NCBI GenBank assembly: GCA_045612185.1
Contig: JAZKYO010000130.1
Coordinates: 1-64,000, forward strand
Reading direction: 5' to 3'
Source: RGIG8775 sp045612185
GTDB taxonomy: Bacteria; Bacillota; Clostridia; Oscillospirales; CAG-272
Length of the DNA: 64,000 nucleotides
The notes under the pieces: generated by a model
Told to the model about the DNA's origin: nothing
Seen by the model: the letters and a program-made list of their open reading frames with translations, nothing else
Databases searched by the model: none
Program-made: the position numbers and the translations under genes
Part shown: piece by piece, positions 1 to 8,876 of the stretch
Layout of the letters: each line of letters opens with the position of its first letter
How positions within the stretch are numbered: the first letter of the stretch is position 1

Positions 1-428
1 TTCTCGATTACTTGTACAAAAACACTTTTAACTTCGCTCATATCCTTGCTTTCCTTTCTGTTTGCGTACTTGATACCGTAAGGCTTGAACAGATAGATTG
101 GAGTCGGGCGTATAGAATACTCATACGGATTGCACCCAAACTCTTTATAAAATGCTCTCTGATAACCGTCCACGCTCTCAAAGCCGGAATCCAATGCAAC
201 GTCAATGATTTTGACTTTTTCATCTCGCAATCGGAGTACGGATTTGGACAATCTAAGACGTCTGATATATACAGCAGGTGTCATGTGCAAAAGCTCCACA
301 AAAAGCCTGTATGAGTACCACGGAGAATACCTTGACGCATTCGCAAGATCGGCCGTGGTGATATTGTTATCAAGATTCGCCTCAATGTAATCCTGCATTC
401 TTTGAACCGCTTCTATATGCTCATCCAT
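1..428 (-). CDS. AraC-family transcriptional regulator (3' end cut by window edge)
   Basis: The reading frame runs from an ATG at 428 to the window edge without a stop, about 142 codons. The start follows an excellent ribosome site, AAGGAGGTG, seven bases away. Residues 1 to about 105 form the two helix-turn-helix units of the AraC/XylS DNA-binding domain: an early helix (MQDYIEANLDNNITTADLA) and the second half ending with FGCNPYEYS. The residues after it (PTPIYLFKPYGIKYA, then VKSVFVQVIE) look like the linker into a GyrI-like effector-binding domain, as in AraC proteins that sense small molecules with a C-terminal module. That second domain is inferred, since only its start is present. The target is unknown; no divergent gene lies within 500 bases. 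Confidence 0.85.
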   Translation of the reverse strand, partial: MDEHIEAVQRMQDYIEANLDNNITTADLANASRYSPWYSYRLFVELLHMTPAVYIRRLRLSKSVLRLRDEKVKIIDVALDSGFESVDGYQRAFYKEFGCNPYEYSIRPTPIYLFKPYGIKYANRKESKDMSEVKSVFVQVIE

Positions 429-969
429 TTCTGTTCACCTCCTTACGCTGATATTGTAGCAAAATATCAAAAGATTTTCTCGACTTTATTTGCCCAAATA
501 GTTCAGCCGCCCAAGAATTTGGACGGCCATTTTATCGAGCAAATGAGTTCTTATCTATGTTCCGTTTATCGCCAGTTTCGCCTTTGTATTACAAAAGGCA
601 TCGGGCAAAGCCCACACCCCTAAGGTTGCACTATGGCGTATATAGGCTCCCTCCGGGAGGGAGCTCCCGACGGAGTCGGGTGAGGGAGAGTGCGTTCCCA
701 TAAAGTCAATCTAACCTCAAAGTCGCGCAGGCTCCTTCCGTCACGCTACGCAGCGAACCCCCAAAGCTCATTTCATTCGCTTCGGGGAACCCCTGCCGCG
801 TGCCACCTTCCTCCCGGAGGAAGGCTTTTCGTTAGCCTCATTATAACACAAATCGGCAGAGAAAACAATATCTCTGCCGAAATTTGTTTGTTGCGGGTCG
901 CCGAGGACGTCGACCCCTACAAATGTTGTGTTAAACATCCTTACGAGAAGAAGCCTAAAGCCGCCTTTT
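429..969. repeat. Non-coding region packed with palindromic repeat elements
   Basis: No convincing gene is seen in these 540 bases. They hold several stem-loops. CTCCCT/AGGGAG lies at 648-664 and CCCGAC/GTCGGG at 666-680; together they make a double hairpin of the kind found scattered through gut Clostridia genomes. A second unit at about 729-827 begins with the same AGGCTCC and ends with CCTTCCTC/GAGGAAGG at 806-824. CGGCAGAGA/TCTCTGCCG lies at 854-879 and GGGTCG/CGACCC at about 896-917. Short open frames through here are explained by the repeats. Recognition of these as dispersed repeats is from memory of related genomes; only one copy of each is visible here. Confidence 0.6.
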
Positions 970-2424
970 TTATCTTATTTTTCTCTTGTGACAGTAAACT
1001 CCGCCGATTATGAGAATTGCCAACGGAAGCGCTATTACAAGAACAATTGACAGTATTGCCAAAACCGTAGAGGATATTGTCAACTGCTCGCTCTTGAGCA
1101 CTAACGGTGCTGTGGAAGATTCACCGGACGCGTTGTCGGAGTCGCACAAAGCCGAAGCAATCGCAGTGGCGTAGTTGAAGTTGCCGCCGTTTACCTGTCC
1201 GTTTGCGGTTTCGTCAAGCAGTGCTTGACATGAGAACCAAATAACAGCTGAGCCGTTGCTTGTGTTTTCTGATATGACGCCAACTGCGTGAGACTGTTCT
1301 TCCTGGCCCTCGGGCTTTTCAAGCGTTGTTTGAGAGGTGGAAATAATGTAAGAACGCTCGCTTGTTGTAAGCACCTCGGTAGTGGTTATACCGCTCTTTT
1401 CGCTAACGCCTATTCCGTGCGCGAAGGGAAGGAATACAACACCCGAAAATCTGTCAAGTGCGGTGTGAGCGTTTTGTGTGGGATAAAGATAATAGGGATA
1501 ATTTGTGTAGTTGCCTTGAGTTTGCTCAATAATAATTCCGTCGTTGAAGCCAAGACCGAATTTGTCCAGGACAGAGCAAAGATTGGTGAATACAGAGGTT
1601 TCGGGCATGGTAGTAAGCATAAGATTTCCGCCTTTGTTCAAGTATTCGGAAATCAGCGCTGCCTCGTTTTCGCTTATATCGCTTGTGGGCGAGTTCATAA
1701 GCAACATTTCGCATCCGGGCACTAAAGCAAGCGTGGCAAGCTCGGAATATGCAAACCCGTTGTCGATAAACTGAGTTTTCAAGCTTTCGGGAATAGCCGT
1801 TTCTCCATGTCCGGTAAGTGAAATTACCATGGGCAACGAATCTGAGGTAACGTAAGTAAGCGCCTCTATAAGCTTGGACTCTCCTGCGAACTGATAGGTT
1901 GGAACAAGATTGTAATACATCTGCGCTAACTGCGCCTGACTTTGGGTAAGCTTACCCAGCCCTTCTACGTGATAGTAGAAAATATCTCCACTGTCGATAT
2001 ATCTGTGACGCTTTGAGCTCTCCACCACCACGCTGTTAATCGTTACTGTTGAGGAGTCTATGCTTCTGTCGCTGAGGAAAGCAGAGTCAGCATATAAATC
2101 AATAACAGAGTATTTAACGTTTTTGTTAAGCGCGCAAGCCCTTTTGAGAAAATTGTCAAGATGAACACCTGTGTCATTCAGCGTAGACTCGCCGCCCGCG
2201 GACAGCAAATATACGGTCACCGATTCATTGACCTTGGATATATCTCTTTTTGAAGTGTCGCCAATAGAGTACATAGAGTTGTTGCTTAGGTCAAGAAGCG
2301 ATGAGCTTTTAGGAAGCAATGCCGCAAGAAAGTTGATTGCTAACAGTATCGCTATAAGAATCGCTGTAATACCCACAGCGGATAAACCTGATTTTACGGT
2401 TTTGGAATTAAATAAGTTTTTCAT
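970..2424 (-). CDS. GldG-like ABC exporter accessory protein
   Basis: A 484-residue membrane-anchored protein. One transmembrane helix lies near the N-terminus (about residues 13-37, AVGITAILIAILLAINFLAA) and one near the C-terminus (about 450-477), followed by a short basic tail. The extracytoplasmic part between them resembles the ABC_transp_aux/GldG domain (early region with DISKVNESVTVYLLSA, then a flavodoxin-like middle with LPMVISLTGHGE). Family members work with an ABC-2 permease and an ATPase; GldFG is known from gliding bacteria, but most Clostridia copies have no known cargo. It is the last gene of a three-gene operon, starts 18 bases after the permease stop and has a strong GAGAGGAGG site. 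The substrate cannot be told. Confidence 0.8.
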   Translation of the reverse strand: MKNLFNSKTVKSGLSAVGITAILIAILLAINFLAALLPKSSSLLDLSNNSMYSIGDTSKRDISKVNESVTVYLLSAGGESTLNDTGVHLDNFLKRACALNKNVKYSVIDLYADSAFLSDRSIDSSTVTINSVVVESSKRHRYIDSGDIFYYHVEGLGKLTQSQAQLAQMYYNLVPTYQFAGESKLIEALTYVTSDSLPMVISLTGHGETAIPESLKTQFIDNGFAYSELATLALVPGCEMLLMNSPTSDISENEAALISEYLNKGGNLMLTTMPETSVFTNLCSVLDKFGLGFNDGIIIEQTQGNYTNYPYYLYPTQNAHTALDRFSGVVFLPFAHGIGVSEKSGITTTEVLTTSERSYIISTSQTTLEKPEGQEEQSHAVGVISENTSNGSAVIWFSCQALLDETANGQVNGGNFNYATAIASALCDSDNASGESSTAPLVLKSEQLTISSTVLAILSIVLVIALPLAILIIGGVYCHKRKIR

Positions 2425-2442
2425 TTTTCTGCCTCCTCTCCC

Positions 2443-3306
2443 TTAGTTCCAGCGTTTCTTTTCCATGGATTGCGCCGTAAGGAAAACGAACAGAACGGCT
2501 ACGCTTAAATAGCTTATCACGATGGTAATGTCAAAGACGCCGTAAGTGAAAATAGCATAGCTGTCAAACAGAGCAAGCTTCCCGATAAGTGACGGAATCA
2601 AGCCAACAAATATATCTCGTTTTATAAAAAATGCTAACAGCGTGATTACCGCAAGAATGCCGCCCGCTATTGCGGAAATCTGTACGTTTTTTGTAAGGTT
2701 ATATACAACAAGCGCAAGCGCGGCTATAATTACTAACATCGTTATCAAAGAGACGGTTGCGGATTGGGGAATGATCGAAGAAAGTGTTTTTGCAAGATAA
2801 AATACCATCAAAGAACCAAACCCGAGTACCGCCGCTACTATCTGACTTTCGGTGAGAGACGACATAAACATACAAACCGCGATAAGAGCCGCCGCAAGCA
2901 GATAAAATGCGAAAAGACAAGCGTACGCGCTAAGGAGATTAACCTTTCCGAAAATGCTTAGAATCAGCGGGTATAAGCCAATAACCAAAGTTGGAATAAG
3001 AAGCACACAAAGCAGCGCAAAATACTTACCAAGCACTATGGAATAGGTTTTTATGGGGAGTGAAAAGAGCAACTGATCTGTTTTAGATCTCTTTTCTTCG
3101 GCTATGGACCGCATTGAGATAATAGGTACTATTAACAGTAATATTACAAGAATGTTCTCAAGTGAAAACTCAAACGTCGCAAATCTGTTTAAAAGATTGA
3201 TAATTACAAGAAAAATTCCCTCAAACAGAAGCAGAAACGCCGCAAATATGTAGCCCGTAAAGCCGGTGAAATATGATTTTAATTCTCGTTTGAAAATTGC
3301 TTTCAT
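2443..3306 (-). CDS. ABC-2-type transporter permease (GldF-like)
   Basis: A 287-residue integral membrane protein with about six to seven hydrophobic helices. The first follows FKRELKSYFTGFTGYIFAA, a typical opening of ABC-2 permeases of the GldF/NosY kind, and the conserved MRSIAEEKRSKTDQLLFSLP stretch lies at about residues 65-85. It forms the channel for the ATPase encoded just upstream: the two genes overlap by four bases (ATGA), which points to translational coupling. The GldG-like protein follows immediately. The substrate is not deducible; in other Bacillota such operons export unknown lipids or peptides or help envelope maintenance. Confidence 0.85.
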   Translation of the reverse strand: MKAIFKRELKSYFTGFTGYIFAAFLLLFEGIFLVIINLLNRFATFEFSLENILVILLLIVPIISMRSIAEEKRSKTDQLLFSLPIKTYSIVLGKYFALLCVLLIPTLVIGLYPLILSIFGKVNLLSAYACLFAFYLLAAALIAVCMFMSSLTESQIVAAVLGFGSLMVFYLAKTLSSIIPQSATVSLITMLVIIAALALVVYNLTKNVQISAIAGGILAVITLLAFFIKRDIFVGLIPSLIGKLALFDSYAIFTYGVFDITIVISYLSVAVLFVFLTAQSMEKKRWN

Positions 3307-4346
3307 TGGTCATCCTCCTCGTTTTCTTCGGATTCGCCGTTATCGACGGTCTCGTCATCAGATGCGAATTGAGGCGTGTAGTCGGCAATCTCCTCCTCAT
3401 TTTCTGGAATTCCGGCTTCTTCTTCCGTAAGCTTGAGGAAAATGTCCTCAAGAGTAAGTCGCTCGTGAGTCATGTCTACTATCGCAATTCCTTTTTCTGA
3501 AAAGCTGAAGAAAATTTTCTCGGCGGGATCGTTTTCAGGAGCATACTTGATGTCAAATCGAGAATATCCGACCTTGGCAAGCTCCTCAACGTATTCTTCT
3601 ATGATTTCGATGCCGTCAAGAATTTCGGCTGCCGTTTTTGCGTCACATTTGGCTGTAACGGTCAGCTTTCCGATAGCGTTGACCGATGATTCAAGAGCCT
3701 CGATGCTGTCATCGGCAACGATTTTTCCGTGAGAAATGATGATAACGTGGTCGCAAACCTCGCTTATCTCCGCGAGAATGTGACTGGAAATAATAACCGT
3801 GCGATTCTCACCGAGCTTGCGTATCAACATACGTATATCGGCAATCTGCTTGGGGTCAAGACCGACGGTAGGCTCGTCAAGAATAATAACGTCGGGGTCC
3901 CCAAGAAGTGCTTGCGCTATGCCCACTCTCTGTTTGTAGCCTTTGGAAAGCGTTTTTATAAGTCGGTCGGCTACGTCATTTATACTAGTCAGCGCCATAA
4001 CCTCGTTTACCTGTCTGTAAGCAAGCTCAGCGCTTACGCCCTTTGCCTCTGCCACAAAAGTAAGATATTCAAGCGGAGTCATATCGGAATATAGCGGCGG
4101 AATTTCGGGAAGATACCCTATGTGCTTTTTTGCTTCGATAGGATGCTTAAAAATGTCTTTTCCGTCAACCGTGACGCTTCCGTCGGTTGCCGAAAGACAG
4201 CCGGTTATGATGTTCATAGTGGTGGATTTTCCCGCACCGTTTTGTCCTAAAAAGCCGTAGATTTTTCCAAGCTCAATGTTGAAACTCACGCCGTCAAGGG
4301 CGACGTTGTTTCCGTATTTTTTTGTTAGATTTTTTACTTCTATCAA
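3303..4346 (-). CDS. ABC transporter ATP-binding protein, CcmA/GldA type
   Basis: A 347-residue cytoplasmic ATPase. Visible motifs are Walker A GQNGAGKST (residues 34-42), a signature region LSKGYKQRVGIAQALL (about 133-148) and Walker B VIILDEPTVGLDP, followed by the H-loop in VIISSHILAE. Beyond the roughly 220-residue ATPase core, a longer C-terminal part ends in a very acidic tail (EENEEEI, then GESEENEEDDQ), whose role is unknown. The start is a TTG at 4346-4344 with GGAGG nine bases upstream; no ATG fits the ribosome site. First gene of the exporter operon, under a consensus sigma-A promoter. Confidence 0.9.
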   Translation of the reverse strand: MIEVKNLTKKYGNNVALDGVSFNIELGKIYGFLGQNGAGKSTTMNIITGCLSATDGSVTVDGKDIFKHPIEAKKHIGYLPEIPPLYSDMTPLEYLTFVAEAKGVSAELAYRQVNEVMALTSINDVADRLIKTLSKGYKQRVGIAQALLGDPDVIILDEPTVGLDPKQIADIRMLIRKLGENRTVIISSHILAEISEVCDHVIIISHGKIVADDSIEALESSVNAIGKLTVTAKCDAKTAAEILDGIEIIEEYVEELAKVGYSRFDIKYAPENDPAEKIFFSFSEKGIAIVDMTHERLTLEDIFLKLTEEEAGIPENEEEIADYTPQFASDDETVDNGESEENEEDDQ

Positions 4347-4383
4347 AAGTCTTTACCTCCGTAATGAGAATTCAAACATGTAT

Positions 4384-4412
4384 ATTATAATTATAAACCA
4401 TGAATGTGTCAA
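4384..4412 (-). promoter_or_regulatory. Sigma-A promoter of the GldFG-like exporter operon
   Basis: On the minus strand TTGACA (4412-4407) is followed after 17 bases by TATAAT (4389-4384), about 38 bases before the TTG start. A second TATAAT lies directly upstream at 11-base spacing and is unlikely to be used. Confidence 0.85.
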
Positions 4413-4536
4413 GGGTTTGTTTTTTATTTGATGAATAATTGACAAATTGATTTGTGTATTTTTTACAAAAATGCAAAAATGCTCAAAAAATGATGATAAA
4501 AACGCACGATAAATGTTCAAAATAGCAAAAAAACTC

Positions 4537-4565
4537 TTGCAAATTCATAAAAAGTGTTGTATAAT
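4537..4565 (+). promoter_or_regulatory. Sigma-A promoter of the glycogen operon
   Basis: TTGCAA (4537-4542), 17 bases, TATAAT (4560-4565), 43 bases before the glgB start. It is the only good promoter seen ahead of the operon, so the roughly 10.9 kb from glgB to the gtrA-like gene may be one transcript. The 262-base gap to the divergent exporter operon is AT-rich and holds no other feature. Confidence 0.8.
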
Positions 4566-4608
4566 ATGTATATATAATTATATCTTTATTTGAAAGGAGT
4601 GGCGAGTT

Positions 4609-6486
4609 TTGGTTGAAGAAAAAAATAACCTCGCACCTTTTCTTTTTCATCAGGGAACGAATTACCGTTCTTATGAATATATGGGCGCTCACGTCGAGGA
4701 CGAAAAAGTGGTTTTCAGAGTGTGGGCTCCCAATGCTATCGCAGTCTACGTTACAGGAGATTTTTGTAACTGGGGTATAGGCGAGCGCATGGAAAGAATA
4801 ACCGAGGGAGGAATATGGGAGGCGGAATTAAGCTACGGGCTTTTTGAAAAAACTCCCGTCTATAAATACCGAATTCTGTCTCAAAGTGGAGAAAGGCTGA
4901 AAGCTGACCCTTACGGCTTTGCTATGGAAAAACCTCCTAATACAGCATCGTTGGTGGTTAAGCCCACCGCGTATAAATGGCGCGATAAGGGCTGGCTTGC
5001 TGATCGCCGCCAAAAAATGGCTAACGGCTTTTATGCTCAGCCCATTAATATCTACGAATTGCATCTCGGTTCTTGGAAACGTGACGCGGAAGGGGAATAT
5101 CTTACCTATGCCGAGATAGCCGCGGATTTGGTTAATTACGTTAAGCAGATGGGATATACACATATAGAGCTTATGCCTGTAATGGAGCATCCCTTTGACG
5201 GCTCTTGGGGTTATCAGGTTTGCGGATATTACGCTCCTACCTCAAGATATGGAACCCCCGAGGACTTTATGGCGTTTGTTGATACTATGCATGAGGCTGG
5301 TATAGGCGTTATTCTTGACTGGGTTCCAGCCCATTTTCCCAAGGACGCTCACGGACTTTATGAGTTTGACGGAACACCACTGTATGAATATCAGGGGTGC
5401 GATCGAATGGAGCATAAAAATTGGGGAACGAGGTGCTTTGACGTGGCGAGAAACGAGGTGGAATGTTTCCTTGTCTCAAACGCCGCGTATTGGGCAGAGG
5501 TTTTCCACGCTGACGGGCTGAGAGTAGACGCAGTGGCGTCTATGCTGTACCTCGATTATGACCGAGACCCGGGCGAATGGGTACCTAATGTTTACGGAGA
5601 TAATAAAAACCTTGAAGCAATCGCTTTCTTTAAAAAGCTTAATTCTTTTATGGCTACAGAATATCCCGACGTTATGATGATAGCCGAGGAATCTACCGCG
5701 TGGGGCAATCTTACGGGATTTGAAAACGGCGGCATGGGATTTTCCATGAAGTGGAATATGGGGTGGATGAACGATATACTGTCTTACGTTCAGCTTGACC
5801 CGATTTATAAAAAACACCATCACGAAAAAACCACCTTTTCGCTGACTTATTCCTTCAACGAGAGATATGCGTTGCCTATTTCTCATGACGAGGTTGTACA
5901 CGGAAAAAAGTCACTGCTTGACAGAATGCCGGGGGAGTATGAGAGTAAATTCGCTAACACTCGCGCGTTTTTGACCTATATGATGACTCACCCCGGAAAA
6001 AAGCTTATGTTTATGGGCGGCGAAATCGGACAGTTCCGCGAGTGGGACTATGAAGGACAGATTGAGTGGTTTTTGCTTGATTACGATATGCACGCAAAGC
6101 TTCAGCTGTTCTTTGCGGATATGAATCATTTTTATCTGTCACATCCCGCGCTTTATGAAATTGATGGATCTTGGGATGGCTTTAAATGGATAAATCCTGA
6201 CGACAAGGACAGAAGTATACTTTCGTACAGAAGAATAGATACGAAAGGTAACGAGCTTATCACAGTTATAAACTTTACGCCCGTAAAATACGAGGGGTAT
6301 ATAATAGACGTTCCGCAAAAAGGAATATATGAGGAGCTTATAAACTCCGACAACGAGAAATATGGCGGAACAGGGGCGCTTAATAAAGGCCCTCTTGTGA
6401 GCCTTAACGACGGAGACCGTAACTTCTTGAGTATAATCGTACCACCGTCGGGTGCGGTTGTGCTTGCCGTTAAAACCCAAAACTAA
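4609..6486 (+). CDS. glgB: 1,4-alpha-glucan branching enzyme
   Basis: GlgB cuts an alpha-1,4-glucan and rejoins the piece through an alpha-1,6 bond, giving glycogen its branches. The 625-residue length is normal. Residues about 25-115 form a CBM48-type domain (VVFRVWAPNAIAVYVTGDFCNW). The GH13 barrel follows with ELHLGSWKR, the nucleophile Asp in GLRVDAVAS (about residue 307), the acid/base Glu in MMIAEES (about 360) and SHDEVVHGK; the end is an all-beta domain. Translation starts at a TTG (4609) with GAAAGGAGTGG ahead of it; no ATG is suitably placed. First gene of the glycogen operon, 33 bases before glgC. Confidence 0.97.
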   Translation: MVEEKNNLAPFLFHQGTNYRSYEYMGAHVEDEKVVFRVWAPNAIAVYVTGDFCNWGIGERMERITEGGIWEAELSYGLFEKTPVYKYRILSQSGERLKADPYGFAMEKPPNTASLVVKPTAYKWRDKGWLADRRQKMANGFYAQPINIYELHLGSWKRDAEGEYLTYAEIAADLVNYVKQMGYTHIELMPVMEHPFDGSWGYQVCGYYAPTSRYGTPEDFMAFVDTMHEAGIGVILDWVPAHFPKDAHGLYEFDGTPLYEYQGCDRMEHKNWGTRCFDVARNEVECFLVSNAAYWAEVFHADGLRVDAVASMLYLDYDRDPGEWVPNVYGDNKNLEAIAFFKKLNSFMATEYPDVMMIAEESTAWGNLTGFENGGMGFSMKWNMGWMNDILSYVQLDPIYKKHHHEKTTFSLTYSFNERYALPISHDEVVHGKKSLLDRMPGEYESKFANTRAFLTYMMTHPGKKLMFMGGEIGQFREWDYEGQIEWFLLDYDMHAKLQLFFADMNHFYLSHPALYEIDGSWDGFKWINPDDKDRSILSYRRIDTKGNELITVINFTPVKYEGYIIDVPQKGIYEELINSDNEKYGGTGALNKGPLVSLNDGDRNFLSIIVPPSGAVVLAVKTQN

Positions 6487-6519
6487 ATTTTAAAATCTTT
6501 AATATTATCGGAGGTTAGT

Positions 6520-7704
6520 ATGTTTAAGAAGAAAGAGTGCGTTGCAATGCTGCTTGCGGGAGGACAGGGAAGCAGACTTTATGCTCTGACACACAAAACC
6601 GCAAAACCCGCAGTACCTTTTGGAGGAAAGTACCGCATTATCGACTTCCCCCTTTCAAACTGCATAAATTCGGGTATCGACACTGTGGGTGTGCTTACCC
6701 AGTACCAGCCCCTTGTGCTTAACGAGTACATCGGCAACGGTCTCCCGTGGGACCTTGACCGCGCCTTTGGCGGTGTGTCCATCCTTCCCCCATATCAAGG
6801 AATGAATTCTGCCGATTGGTATAAGGGAACAGCTAACGCCATATATCAGAATATTGAGTTTATAGAGAGATACGACGCAGAGTACGTTCTTATTCTTTCG
6901 GGTGATCACATCTATAAAATGGATTATTCCAAGATGATTGATTACCATAAGCAGATGAAGGCTGATTGTACCATAGCGGTTATCGATGTGCCGATTGAGG
7001 AGGCAAGCCGTTTCGGTATTATGAGCACCAATCCCGATAACTCTATCTATAAGTTCTCGGAAAAGCCCAAGAACCCAGATAGCACAAAGGCTTCTATGGG
7101 TATTTACGTATTCAATAAGGATAAGCTTGTTAAGTATCTTCGCGACGACGCGGCAGACCCTGATTCCTCTAATGACTTTGGTAAAAATATTATCCCCAAT
7201 ATGCTTGCGGCAAAAGAGAAGATGTACGCTTATTCCTTCGAGGGATACTGGAAGGACGTGGGAACAATCTCGTCTCTTTGGGAAGCAAATATGGATATGC
7301 TCGGAGCAAATCCTCAAATCAACCTTAACGATGAGTCGTGGAGAATTTTCTCAAGACATGAAAACGAAGCTCCGCAGTACGTGGGAGTTGAGGCATCCGT
7401 TGTAAATTCTTCTATAACCGAGGGCTGTGAAATCTACGGTGAAGTAATTAACTCGGTCATTGGAGCAGGCGTAAAAATCGCCAAGGGCGCGGTTGTTCGT
7501 GACGCGGTTGTTATGAGCAGCGTTGTTATCGGAGAGAACGCCAAGGTAGAGTATTCCATCATCGACAGCGGCGTTGTAGTAGGAAACGGCGCAAGCGTCG
7601 GAAAGAGCAAGGACGTAGCTAAGGGAATTACCGTAGTGGGAATGGGCGTTAATATCCCTGATGGAAAAATCATCGGAGACGATGAAATGATTACGAATAT
7701 ATAA
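6520..7704 (+). CDS. glgC: Glucose-1-phosphate adenylyltransferase, catalytic subunit
   Basis: Makes ADP-glucose and pyrophosphate from ATP and glucose-1-phosphate, the committed step of bacterial glycogen synthesis. At 394 residues it has the nucleotidyltransferase loop LLAGGQGSRLYALT near the N-terminus, the substrate segment KPAVPFGGKYRIIDFPLSNC, the metal-site region LSGDHIYKMDY and a C-terminal left-handed beta-helix of hexapeptide repeats (about 290-380) like other GlgC proteins. It is followed eleven bases later by glgD, the non-catalytic partner; in Bacillota the two subunits form a mixed tetramer whose activity is altered by GlgD. Confidence 0.97.
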   Translation: MFKKKECVAMLLAGGQGSRLYALTHKTAKPAVPFGGKYRIIDFPLSNCINSGIDTVGVLTQYQPLVLNEYIGNGLPWDLDRAFGGVSILPPYQGMNSADWYKGTANAIYQNIEFIERYDAEYVLILSGDHIYKMDYSKMIDYHKQMKADCTIAVIDVPIEEASRFGIMSTNPDNSIYKFSEKPKNPDSTKASMGIYVFNKDKLVKYLRDDAADPDSSNDFGKNIIPNMLAAKEKMYAYSFEGYWKDVGTISSLWEANMDMLGANPQINLNDESWRIFSRHENEAPQYVGVEASVVNSSITEGCEIYGEVINSVIGAGVKIAKGAVVRDAVVMSSVVIGENAKVEYSIIDSGVVVGNGASVGKSKDVAKGITVVGMGVNIPDGKIIGDDEMITNI

Positions 7705-7715
7705 GGAGGCATACC

Positions 7716-8846
7716 ATGAACGCAGCAGGATTAATTTTTTCTAATATACACGACCAGTCTATTCCACAGCTTACAGGTAACAGAACAATGGCAAGCGTGC
7801 CTTTTGGTTGCAGATACCGCCTTATAGATTTCGCGCTTTCCAACATGGTAAACTCTGATATTACCAAAATAGGTATCATAACCCACGATAACTATCAGTC
7901 GCTTCTTGACCATATCGGTACGGGAAAGGACTGGGATCTGGCAAGACGCTCGGGCGGAATTAAAATTCTTCCTCCTTTTATTACTTCTTATACAAGCCCC
8001 GAGGCAAATAAGCTCTATACAACAAGACTTGAGGCGCTTATGGGCGTAATGAGCTTTATCAGAAGATGTAACGAGGACAATATCGTTATGTCGGACTGTG
8101 ACGCTATTTGTAATATCGATATTTCCGAGGCACTCAAGCAGCACGAGGCGACGGGAGCGGATATTACTATCGTAGGCGCGCAGCTCAAGCACGGGGACCA
8201 TACCAATAACACCAAGCTTATCGAGCTTGAAACAAATGCCGAGGGTAAGCTTATTGGCGTGTCCAGAGGAAAGCCTACCGCGGATGCCGAGGTAAGCACC
8301 AATATAGTAATTGTTAAGCGTAGCTACCTTATCACCGCACTTAATGAGGCCTCTTCCCGCGGTTATAGCCACTTCTATATGGATCTTATTTCGAGAAATA
8401 TAGAAAAGGATAAGTTCTACGTTTACCATCATACGGGATATTATAATATAATCGGCTCGCTTGAAGCGTACTTCTCTTGCAATATGGAGCTTCTTGACCC
8501 TGAAAAGCGCAGAGAGCTTTTTGAGCGTCCCAATTTCCCGATTTACACTAAGGTAAGAAACTCCGCACCTACAAAGTATACCGAGAACGCTTGCGTTAAA
8601 AATTCTTATATCGCTGACGGTTGTGTAATTGACGGCGTGGTTGAGAACTCAATAATTTTCCGTGGAGTAAAGGTAGGTAAGGGCGCGGTAATCAAGAACG
8701 CTATTATCCTTCAGGATACCTATATCGGTTCTGACGTTACCCTTAACTGTGTTATTACAGACAAGAACGTCGTTATAAACGACGGCAGAATGCTGTCGGG
8801 ACACCAGACAATGCCTTTCTTCATTGGAAAGGGAATGAGAGTTTAA
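7716..8846 (+). CDS. glgD: ADP-glucose pyrophosphorylase regulatory subunit
   Basis: A 376-residue GlgC homologue lacking the GGxGxRL nucleotide loop: the N-terminus reads AAGLIFSNIHDQSIPQLTGN instead. The fold is otherwise kept (MASVPFGCRYRLIDFALSNM, IVMSDCDAICNID and a C-terminal beta-helix). This is the GlgD family found almost only in Bacillota, which pairs with GlgC and modulates it. Its position, directly between glgC and glgA with an AAGGAGG site, supports that role. It is not expected to make ADP-glucose alone. Confidence 0.95.
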   Translation: MNAAGLIFSNIHDQSIPQLTGNRTMASVPFGCRYRLIDFALSNMVNSDITKIGIITHDNYQSLLDHIGTGKDWDLARRSGGIKILPPFITSYTSPEANKLYTTRLEALMGVMSFIRRCNEDNIVMSDCDAICNIDISEALKQHEATGADITIVGAQLKHGDHTNNTKLIELETNAEGKLIGVSRGKPTADAEVSTNIVIVKRSYLITALNEASSRGYSHFYMDLISRNIEKDKFYVYHHTGYYNIIGSLEAYFSCNMELLDPEKRRELFERPNFPIYTKVRNSAPTKYTENACVKNSYIADGCVIDGVVENSIIFRGVKVGKGAVIKNAIILQDTYIGSDVTLNCVITDKNVVINDGRMLSGHQTMPFFIGKGMRV

Positions 8847-8876
8847 TTTGCGGTGAATCCGCATGAAAGGAACGTT

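Noticed and set aside
402..1013. Two small plus-strand open frames (402-623 and 690-1013)
   Set aside because: They run across palindromic repeats and the end of the minus-strand GldG-like gene and lack ribosome sites and protein-like composition.
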